Under the pieces are notes generated by a model that had not been told where the DNA came from, made no database searches, and worked only from the letters and a program-made list of their open reading frames with translations. Source: Symbiodinium natans (Eukaryota; Sar; Dinophyceae; Suessiales; Symbiodiniaceae). Taken from it: a stretch of DNA of 15,000 nucleotides. Position 1 is the first letter of the stretch; each line of letters opens with the position of its first letter. The DNA lies in NCBI GenBank assembly GCA_905221605.1, contig CAJNDS010002606.1, positions 1-15,000 on the forward strand, read 5' to 3'. Below, one piece after another: positions 8,287 through 15,000 of this stretch. Made by a program: the position numbers and the translations under genes.

Positions 8287-9279
8287 CTACAGACATGTTC
8301 TCGGAGACGAGGCCAAAATGGCTAAGTGAAGTGCATGCAGGAAGCCGACCAGCCGGACGTTCTGGCAAACCAAGAGCGAAACCGCGTCGCTGTACAAATC
8401 ACATCGCCCAAATTGCTGTGAAAGCAAACGGCTGTATTCCGGAAGTCCAATTACACTAAAGATGTTGATCGCCCCCGGCCTTCCAGGCTTTTCTGGCCTC
8501 CTGCGCAGCGTCCTCCAGGGCTGGCCTGGGCTGGCCTTGTGCAACTGATACTCATGCGCTTTGCCTTGCTATGCATACCTTGCAGTTTTGGGTCCAAAGC
8601 TGGTAGAGACTGACTCCTCCTAGCTCAACATGTTTTGAGCGCCACTGCCAGTTCCCTAAGCTTCTTAGATGTGAGATCCATCTAGCAGTTGCGTTGCACA
8701 TGTGCTGTTCCTCATGACATGCAGCTGCATTAACTACTCTTGCGGAGGGCGATGCTTCTGATGCTTTTCTGGATTTCTGGATGTACTGCAACAAGGCAAG
8801 CAGCCGTCTGCTCTTCGGGGTCCTTCAGACTGCAAGGTTGTGCAAGGGAGAAGGCCTCTCTTCGACTTGCCTATGGCACAGAAAAGCTACGAGCACCTCA
8901 CCAACTCTACGATTCTCTCTGAGCTTATCCCAGGCCGTCCTGGAGCTTTCTTGCATCTCTCCAACTCCGGGAGGGAGCCAACAGGCTTGGAGTCCTTTTC
9001 CACAAGGACTCTGAGCTGGGCACTTTGCGCATCTCCGACTTCACACAACTCATCCATTCAATTCTTGATCTTCAGGCCCCTGGCCAACAAGACACATCAC
9101 GGCACACACACACACACACACACACAATGTCCTGCGTGGCAACCGCCAACTTGTTGCCAACCTCCGACCGCGACCCACGGGACGAGAGGAGGCCCACAAC
9201 GGACCGCCGCACGGACCTTGGCCAGCCGTGCGCATCTCGCCTTGCATGTACAGGCGGCGCAATTGGCCCAAGTCGTACC
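8287..9279 (-). CDS. Unknown protein, four strong exons, possibly the middle of a longer gene
   Basis: Exons 9279-9217, 9038-8902, 8785-8579 and 8544-8287 join in phase (1, 0, 0). The first acceptor follows a long pyrimidine tract (ttccttgcccttcctgccc). The 207-nt third exon is bounded by ttgttgcag and a near-ideal donor, AAG|GTATGC. It encodes RWISHLRSLGNWQWRSKHVE and LGGVSLYQLWTQNCK. The last exon has GAINIFSVIGLPEYSRLLSQ and ends at TAG 8289-8287. Helix-like and Trp-rich segments suggest a folded protein. A PGRPG motif occurs twice, as APGRPGISSERI and KPGRPGAINIF. I recognise no family. The last intron is 34 nt, or 43 nt if the acceptor at 8536 is used. The frame resumes just past the stop in an exon (8286-8243) that ends at a perfect GTAAGTATG donor, so this may be one gene with the EF-hand block if a short intron removes the TAG. 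Confidence 0.5.
9101..9125 (+). repeat. CA dinucleotide microsatellite
   Basis: An uninterrupted (CA)n run. On the transcribed minus strand it is (GT)n, inside the intron between exons 9217 and 9038, not far upstream of the 9038 acceptor. Confidence 0.85.
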
Positions 9280-9603
9280 CTTCAGTAGCCACGTGGCCGG
9301 AGGGAGGGCAGGAAGGGCAAGGAACCCGCCCGGCGCAGCCGCGAGGGTGCTGAGACAGGCCCTAGGCTGAGGAAACAGTCACGAAGAGATGTAGAGCGAT
9401 GCAATCCACTGATTGTCTACCCTCACGGGGCTGTCTTTCAAGATCTTTCAAGAGGGCCTTTTGGGGACCAAACTAAACCCGAACCCCTGAATGCTATCTG
9501 AACCCTCAACTCTCTGCTACCCTGAAGCCTAGAGCCAAAACAAGAAATCCTAAAGAAAACTTACTCCTTTCAACCTTTGTTGTTTCAGTTGAGGGTTTGA
9601 TAC

Positions 9604-10492
9604 CTACAGTGTGCGAAAGTGATGCTCGTGGTGCCAGGGTTTGGGGGTCAGATGGCGCCGGCCTGTGCTGCCCCCGAAATCGCGCCTATCAGGGTTGTAT
9701 ACTTCTGTTCTGCTCTCACAGTTGTATGAGAGCATGTGAGGGCCTCTTTTACTTGGGGCTGGCAGAGGGGGTTTGGAGGCTTCTTTGGACCCTTCCACCC
9801 CTGTTGTTGCTTAACTTGCCGGGAAGCCTTCAGGACAGATGGCATCTGCAGTCTTCAGTGTGCTCAGCCCGCGAAGAGCTGGGACAACGTGCCTTTGCTT
9901 CGCCATTGCCCCGCCAGGTCGAAGGTCACCTCCCATTGAACCTCCGACTCAAGCCGTCCCTTCGGAACCCCTACAAAAAAACACGGAGCCTCCCATTTCG
10001 GGCACCCCAACATGGGATGCCTTTAGAGACCTGTACATATCTCAAGGCATACTCAGCTGGCCACTGTCTTCTACGGAACTCTACAAGACGGTGATGTGGT
10101 CCAAGATCCAAGTCCCACCACAACCCGTCATGGGGACTTGCGTTCAATCAACCTGGGCCCGATTTCCCATTTCCGGTGCACGCCCAGGCCGCAACAGTCT
10201 ACTGAAGATGCCATTCAATGAAGGTCACGATGGGCTTGGACACTGCTTTGGCCACTAACTTGCTCTTCAACTCAAGAGCGCACAGGCTTGGGCATGAAGG
10301 CAAAGCCCGGGACAGGCCGAGGGCAAACCAACTGGGAGGGGAGAAGCTTTTCCTCACAGCGTGCACGCTGAGAAAGCTATTCTGCCTGCGTGAGTTTGAG
10401 TGGGCACGACCTCAGCCCTCTTCAGTATCAGCGGATCATGGCCTTGAAAAAGCTGCTGCTACAGCCAGCAGCCATGGCAGCTTCGCCCTCAT
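9604..10492 (-). CDS. Signal-peptide protein, four exons, unknown family
   Basis: The start is ATG 10492-10490. Exons 10492-10443, 10070-10031, 9959-9869 and 9758-9604 join with matching phases (2, 0, 1) and would give about 111 residues ending at TAG 9606-9604. The N-terminus MRAKLPWLLAVAAAFS has a textbook signal-peptide form: a basic start, a hydrophobic core and small residues near the end. The mature part has EVQWEVTFDLAGQWRSKG and a polar, His/Arg-rich tail. Donors are AAG|GC (10442), CAG|GT (10030) and GCGG|GC (9868). The last acceptor, ccccctctgccag, is strong. An in-frame CAG|GC donor at 9662 would skip the stop and join the last exon in phase to the exon starting at 9279. The gene may therefore continue into the next two blocks. 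The predicted route is the secretory pathway; the function is unknown. Confidence 0.5.
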
Positions 10493-10655
10493 CCTGCCAC
10501 CTAGCCCACTCGGGTTTGTGGCTACATGGCCGTATCGGCTGCCACCTCCCTGCATCGTCTTAAGCAAGGGTCGATCGCATGGCCATCTCGAGAGATTGCC
10601 GCGGGGCAGGCGTATCAAAACTTTGAACCGCACTCAATCCTCGGGTACATTTTGT

Positions 10656-11179
10656 TCACTTCAACTTGCACATGAGTACTGTGGTCCTTAAAGTGGACTC
10701 AACACCACGGGGCCTCGAAGCTGTGTGCAGTCGCTCTGGCAGGCTCAGAGCAGCTACAATATGCGCATGGTCATACTTGAGCCACGCGGTCGCCAGTGGG
10801 CATTCAAACAAAAGCACATCTGCAAGAAGATGGAAGAGGCATATAGTGGGTGGCTAGCACTGCCTGCGGCAACCACTTTGCGAAGCAACTGTGCAGTAAC
10901 CGCTTTGCCAGCTCTTTCTCTGTCTTGCACGCAACGCCTTTTTTCGGACGTGCTGGGTCGGCATATTAGTAAAGCGAAGGCACGTCTAGTCTCACCAAGT
11001 ACTCTCCCGTCATGTCCTTGTACAGACCGGAGACCAGCGGCACGAGCACGGCAACGGCAGTGGACAACAGGATCAATGCCCCGATGATGGTGGCCAGGAA
11101 GCTCACGGGGCTGAACTCCCGCTCCTTTGGCTTTGCAGGTTCCTCCTTCTCCGGGTACGGCATCAAATTCTTCAAGGAC
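10656..11179 (-). CDS. Single-pass membrane protein, 3' exons (ribophorin-II-like segment, tentative)
   Basis: Three exons join in phase (0, then 1): 11179-10996, 10952-10901 and 10819-10656, ending at TGA 10658-10656. The first encodes MPYPEKEEPAKPKEREFSP, then a hydrophobic segment (FLATIIGALILLSTAVAVLV) long enough to span a membrane, then GLYKDMTGEYL. The 52-nt second exon is strongly basic (VRKKALRARQRK), as expected on the cytosolic side of a membrane helix. The third has a strong acceptor (cttccatcttcttgcag) and encodes VLLFECPLATAWLKYDHAH and onwards, ending MCKLK. The pattern PEK, short charged linker, membrane helix recalls the C-terminal part of ribophorin II (oligosaccharyltransferase), but the match is short and I would not name the gene. 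The first intron is only 43 nt and holds a perfect TACTAAT branch site at 10971-10965. If ATG 11164 is not the start, upstream exons lie further right. Confidence 0.47.
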
Positions 11180-11407
11180 CTTGCAACCCCACAACGAACC
11201 GTGGTAGGCAGCGATGTGCTCCAGAGCAAATGGACCAATGTGCTTCCCCAAACACAACGCTGTGCAGACTGGCTTCAAGGTTCACTTCCGAGCAAAAATT
11301 GCAAGCAGTAAACAGCAGCTGAGAGGCACTAGACTGGTGATGCTCTGTTCCGTCTGGCGCCGCACAACCCTCAGTGACAGCTGCAGGATGCACCACGACA
11401 TCATTTG

Positions 11408-11449
11408 GAGCAATCTCAGGTTAAGGTCGAGCAATCTCAAGTTAAGGGC
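11408..11449 (+). repeat. 21-bp direct tandem pair
   Basis: Two adjacent units, GAGCAATCTCAGGTTAAGGTC and GAGCAATCTCAAGTTAAGGGC, differ at two positions. The length is a multiple of three, so the frames stay open through both copies. Confidence 0.8.
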
Positions 11450-11855
11450 TTCAGCAGCATTAGGGCCCCACTCCTGCTCGTGCGACAAGGTTGAGCCAGG
11501 AATTTGCACTGAACCAGGTTCCGTAATGCCGGCAAGCAGCCAGCCCTGCTGCTCCTCGTCCCACCGGATCCTTAAGTGCCCAGACACCCAGGAAAGTCTC
11601 GTCCGTCTCGTAGTATGCTCAGTGTTCAGAGTACCAAGGGCCGCACGAGGCGCACTCAGAGCTACGACGTTATCAGAAACACCAAAATCCCCAATATTTC
11701 CTCGAGGCCAGAAGCAACCTTATGTTCGCTTCATTCCGTCGCGGCCCCTACTGAACTCGAGAAGGGCGTCAGCTCAACCGGCTCGCCATTGAGCGAGGTA
11801 CGCTCCTGAGCTTGATTCGGATGATATTCGGATCAAGCGCTGCTAGGGGAAGGTA

Positions 11856-12659
11856 ATGAGAAATGAGGGGATGTGGCCAGAAGTGGGGGCAACAAAGAAC
11901 CTCAAGAGGCAAGGAGCGATGCTCGCCCCACATACACAGATGAGCAGCAGATGCGAGAAAGGCAACGTTGCAAACATTCGTTCAGTTCGGTGCTGTAGAC
12001 GAGGGTTTGGCCCATGCGAAGAATCATTAAGTGCCTGCCGCATTCTGGAGAAAGATGTCATGCCCATCCATGACGTAGTTTATCGTCCACTAACGTCACT
12101 AAAGCCGCTGCACGACGATTTGCGGGCAGCTTCCTTGCAGCTGCCTCCTCAACGTCATCCAGAAGAAGCACGCGCAATACAAAGGACGAATCGTGGGTAC
12201 ACAAGTCAGTGGTGGTCTGCAGTGGCAATGGCAGCAGCAAAGAGCAGTGGCTTGTGGCAGGTGCTCGCTTGTTCATGCTCCGCCCGGCTTGCGGGCAAGC
12301 AATTTCAATTCGGAGATATTCAAAATGAGAAGGGGTTCCATTCCGTCATGCCTACATGGCACGATCCACAAACTTCTCTTGCCTGGCAAAGGAGCCCTGT
12401 TTTGTGCAAGCCTCAAGATTTCAATTGGCCACCAAGTCTGAATCAAGACGCAGTAAAGCCAGTAAGCATGGCTCGACCACCAGCTTCGAAGGACGGCGCG
12501 GCAGAGGCATCCTCCGATGGTGTTTGGCACAAACATGGCTTGTTCTTGCAAGCGTTGCTGCGTGTGGCTACTGCCGAACTTGCTCACACCACTGTACCTC
12601 CACATCACTGTTTTGGTATTCTCACACTATTCGAAGACTTCGCTGTGTTGGAAGCCTAG
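11856..12659 (+). CDS. Longest open reading frame in the window (267 codons), doubtful
   Basis: An uninterrupted plus-strand frame from ATG 11856 to TAG 12659. It is longer than expected by chance at this base composition. The N-terminal half is rich in Cys, Arg and Ser and does not look folded. The last 40 residues are more protein-like, with a hydrophobic helix around LFLQALLRVATAELAH. No motif, signal peptide or family was recognised. A minus-strand frame overlaps it codon for codon, so the openness may come from antisense coding. The neighbouring well-supported genes are all on the other strand. It could be an intronless gene, an exon plus readthrough, or a shadow. Confidence 0.22.
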   Translation: MRNEGMWPEVGATKNLKRQGAMLAPHTQMSSRCEKGNVANIRSVRCCRRGFGPCEESLSACRILEKDVMPIHDVVYRPLTSLKPLHDDLRAASLQLPPQRHPEEARAIQRTNRGYTSQWWSAVAMAAAKSSGLWQVLACSCSARLAGKQFQFGDIQNEKGFHSVMPTWHDPQTSLAWQRSPVLCKPQDFNWPPSLNQDAVKPVSMARPPASKDGAAEASSDGVWHKHGLFLQALLRVATAELAHTTVPPHHCFGILTLFEDFAVLEA

Positions 12660-12756
12660 CTTCAGGACCAACGATCACTAGCCTTCCCCAGAACCATGTG
12701 CAGTCAGCTGTGTTGGAAAAATTCGCTCATGCCCAGAACCACTCCGAAACCTCTCC

Positions 12757-15000
12757 TCAGAAGTGGCCCACCGCAAACTTCGTAGACCTCTCGGCGGCCC
12801 TCTGCTCGGCTCCAGCGCCACCTGCACCACCACGCACACTGACTCGCAAAATTTGCGGGTCTACGATTTTAGGGGTGCCATGGGGTACCTTGTTTGGGGT
12901 CCTTATTCTAAGGGGATCCTACTATTTGGGGGTCTATATTGGGCCTATTTTCGGAAACCGCGATTTCTGTGTTCTCGGCAGACCTCTCTTTGGTAGCTTC
13001 AACACATGATTCCTTGCTGCTGTGTCACAAAGTCACCAGGCAGAGTTTGTCGCGGCAGCAGGCATTGGCTGATGACAAATAATCCAACCCATACCTGCCA
13101 TGAAGAGCCGGATGCGGTAAGACGCCTAAACTTGCACTACTTGCAAGCAGTGGCCCATCCCTTGCCAATATGTTCTGCGACTACCATCGTCATTGAATAC
13201 CAAAGCTACAGCAAGCATCCAGGGTGATGTGATTTCAGGCTTGCAGCATGTGTTCCGTTGCCGCATGAACTGAACAGTTCTGACCGTAGAGTCTGTAAAG
13301 AACCAAGAATTGACACTGAGCCAAGCAGCCGCTGGAACAGCGGGCGATCTACCTCCAGCTGCTGTCATGGCTCCAGGCCACACATCAGCTGAAAACTCTC
13401 TCTTGGGCCAAGTTATGGATCAGGACACAAGGAGTTCAGTTTTCCATGGGGGTGGAGGGGGATTGGTGTTGCCCTGGTTGGAAGGGTCCGCGCCTTTACA
13501 AAGTCATCAGTTGCCGGGCCCCTCTCCCTGGGAGATTGCTGCGGCAGTTGGCTCCTTTCAAATCCTTGGGGCCTTGGGGGGGGGTGGGGGGGAGAGAGAC
13601 TGTCCAAAGAGGGTCCAAATCCCTTTCGACGGCTAGGATGCATCCCCAAATGCTACGGCGTGTCGGCACTTTTTTGCGCCCCGCTCACAGCAGCCAGCTT
13701 ATGCAGCAGTGAGGACATCAAGGCACTTTCCCGCGCTCTCTCTGGGGCCGGGCAAAGCCATAAGTTCCACGTGCATGCCAATTTGGAGTCAGCAGTTCTC
13801 GTTCCGTAGGTCCTCTGCTTCGTCCTGGGAGGGCATGTCATAACAACGCGGAAACGAGGAATTCGGATGTACACCTTGGAAAACGCACCCGGGGCCTTTC
13901 AGTTTCGAGCCTGCTTTGGCAGATATTGCAAGGTCCCGATCCGGACTCTCCATGTTCCATCAGGCTTTCAGACAGGCCGCATCAAAGAACGACCGGCCAT
14001 TCGCCTGGTTTATCCACCTCAACTCCAAATTGCTTGCCGTCATGGCTCGTCACTTGACATGTCCTATGCTTGCAGCACTCTTGCAGCTCGTGCGCCGTGT
14101 GCCGAAGGAAGATTGAAGGCTTGCGACACACATTTGGCTTCTGGAGAGCTGGGTGCACAGCTCCACTCGGCCATTCACAGTCCGACCTCGAAACAACCCG
14201 GCCCATGTCATGGATTCAGAATGGCAAGAACTTTGACACCGACACTTTCCTGATATGTGGTCCTAGAAGCTCCGAAGATCGCAAGGCAGGGCACCATGTA
14301 TTCAAGTGCCGCAGCAAGTGCACTGGTAGCAAAGTCTCAACAAAGCACAGGAGCCAAGTGAGGAAACTCTTGGTCCGCTGCAGGACCAGGGAGCCGAGTG
14401 ACCTTCCTGTGGCCAGAAAGCATCATCGGTTTTGTACTTGTTCCTGGGCAGAGGAGAAAGAAGATGTCGCCCAATGTCGTGCAACTGCTTTCCATCCATG
14501 CGGCTACCAGCTGACCAGGGGTAATGCTGCAACTACAGCCCTGCCGAAGTTGCCTGCATTCTAAGAAGGGCAAGCTTCTGTCACATCTCTTTTTGCAGCT
14601 GCTGGGAGCTCACTCCCAGAGCAATACCGTCAAAGGAAGTTTGGGTCCGGTGTCAGCCGGTAGGAAGCGAAACATGTAGAAAGACTAAAAACCCTCAAAT
14701 GTCAGAATTGCTGGGCCACGCACCAGAAGTACCAATCCTTTTCTGTGGGGCAGAAGCCTGGGCAAGATGAGTTCACACGTGGTCTCACTCTCGGAGCTGA
14801 CATCGTTCAACCGTGGCTCAACTTGTCCACACAAAAGCTCTAGAATCCACTAGTTTGGAACGCAGAAGATGCAGCTGTCATCAGGCGGACTATTCCCTGC
14901 ACATTCTCGGATTATGACGTGCAGCTACACCAGCGTTCATCCAATTCAACCAGGAGGCGCTTCTGCCAGCCACATGGTGGTGCTTGCTCCGCAGGCTGGG
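12757..15000 (-). CDS. Multi-exon gene of unknown family, 5' end beyond the right edge
   Basis: Six exons read leftwards: 15000-14931, 14443-14403, 14148-14005, 13741-13689, 13358-13262 and 12821-12757. Every junction keeps the frame (phases 2, 1, 1, 0, 1). The 14443 acceptor follows a long pyrimidine tract. Donors are GT except AG|GC at 14004 and a GC at 13261. The first exon is open to the window edge. Joined peptides include KRLLVELDERW + NKYKTDDAFWPQE, then a Cys/His-rich stretch (LRHTAHELQECCKH) and a leucine-rich helical part (LLHKLAALEVDRPLFQRLLG). The last exon has mostly G/C third codon bases and ends at TGA 12759-12757. If the GC donor is not used, the fifth exon instead ends at TAG 13208-13206. 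The protein looks globular and soluble, with no signal peptide or membrane segment in the visible part. I do not recognise the family. The phase agreement makes a real gene likely; the function is unknown. Confidence 0.6.
12880..12960 (+). repeat. Dispersed repeat, copy 2
   Basis: The second copy of the element at 5301-5384, in the same orientation, followed by CGATTTCTGTG, a motif that also occurs at 5525-5535. It falls within the last intron of the right-edge gene. Open frames through it on the plus strand are probably repeat-derived. Confidence 0.65.
13568..13591 (+). repeat. G-rich run
   Basis: Nine G, one T and seven G, flanked by more G-rich sequence (13441-13480 is also G-rich). In transcripts from the minus strand this becomes a C-rich tract inside the 13688-13359 intron. 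Confidence 0.7.

Larger units (their letters stand above)
11180..12756. other. Unresolved stretch with competing open frames on both strands
   Basis: This 1.6-kb stretch has long open frames but no splice model I can defend. On the plus strand 11856-12659 is open for 267 codons; its last 40 codons look protein-like, with a run containing GLFLQALLRVATAELAHTT. On the minus strand 12608-12273 is open in the codon-aligned antisense frame, and has a good acceptor before TWWPIEILRLAQNRAPLPG. A minus frame over 11760-11282 (LRIRWDEEQQGWLLAGITEP) could hold upstream exons of the membrane-protein gene to its left. One frame of each antisense pair is presumably a shadow. A 21-bp tandem pair sits at 11408-11449. 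Because well-supported genes on both sides are on the minus strand, I lean towards minus-strand exons, but weakly. Confidence 0.3.

Noticed and set aside
8729-9081. Plus-strand peptides that look like exons (for example LAEGDASDAFLDFWMYCNK and LRISDFTQLIHSILDLQ)
   Set aside because: The minus strand over the same bases has better splice sites (ttgttgcag, AAG|GTATGC, TTG|GTGAGG) and phase-matched joins to its neighbours; the plus pieces do not join in phase.
9466-9530. CCCTGAA/CCCGAA-like words suggesting degenerate telomere repeats
   Set aside because: The units are irregular and non-tandem; not distinguishable from ordinary C-rich sequence.
10725-11087. Plus-strand open frame of 120 codons
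   Set aside because: It overlaps the minus-strand membrane-protein exons, which have a much better acceptor, a branch site and consistent phases.
13916-14116. Plus-strand open frame with a helical peptide (RRVPKED end)
   Set aside because: The minus exon 14148-14005 joins in phase with exons on both sides, while the plus frame has no partner exons.
14838-14857. TCTAGA and CCACTAGT close together, resembling a cloning-vector polylinker
   Set aside because: The match is short and out of vector order, and it lies inside a phase-consistent intron; more likely chance.
1-15000. Search for tRNA, rRNA, CRISPR, phage or bacterial operon features
   Set aside because: No T-loop/acceptor pattern, rRNA core, regular spacer array or ribosome-binding-site-linked gene string was seen.

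Overview
The window looks like nuclear DNA from a dinoflagellate, most likely a symbiodiniacean. I infer this from three things. Short coding exons are broken up by many introns. Splice donors of the GC type (AAG|GC, CAG|GC) mix with GT donors and end at ordinary pyrimidine-rich AG acceptors. Almost all convincing exons lie on one strand, as in the one-way gene clusters of dinoflagellates. No bacterial operon, rRNA, tRNA, CRISPR array or recognisable transposase was seen. All gene models were built by hand from reading frame, splice signals and matching intron phase. No database search was possible, so exon edges are provisional.

Layout, read right to left in the direction of transcription (minus strand): (1) 15000-12757, a gene cut by the right edge, six exons with matching phases, unknown family. 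(2) 12756-11180, an unresolved stretch with long overlapping open frames on both strands. (3) 11179-10656, the 3' part of a gene for a single-pass membrane protein. (4) 10492-9604, a small gene starting with a clear signal peptide. (5) 9279-8287, an unknown protein with strong exons. (6) 8286-6348, a multi-EF-hand calcium-binding protein, the only part with a clear family. Blocks 4, 5 and 6 can be joined in phase and may be one gene for a secreted or membrane-targeted EF-hand protein. (7) 6340-5160, mostly repeat-like sequence. (8) 5154-4750, the last two exons of an unknown gene. (9) 4701-2530, a complete-looking six-exon gene, unknown family. (10) 2529-1965, intergenic DNA with two neighbouring inverted repeats. 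(11) 1964-1, a many-exon gene that runs off the left edge.

Repeats include a dispersed element present twice (about 5301-5384 and 12880-12960), CA/CG microsatellites, a 10-bp tandem array, a 21-bp tandem pair and a TTGCATG array. Apart from the possible joining of blocks 4-6, nothing links the genes into one pathway. The most useful content is a set of apparently lineage-specific proteins and an unusual splicing pattern.
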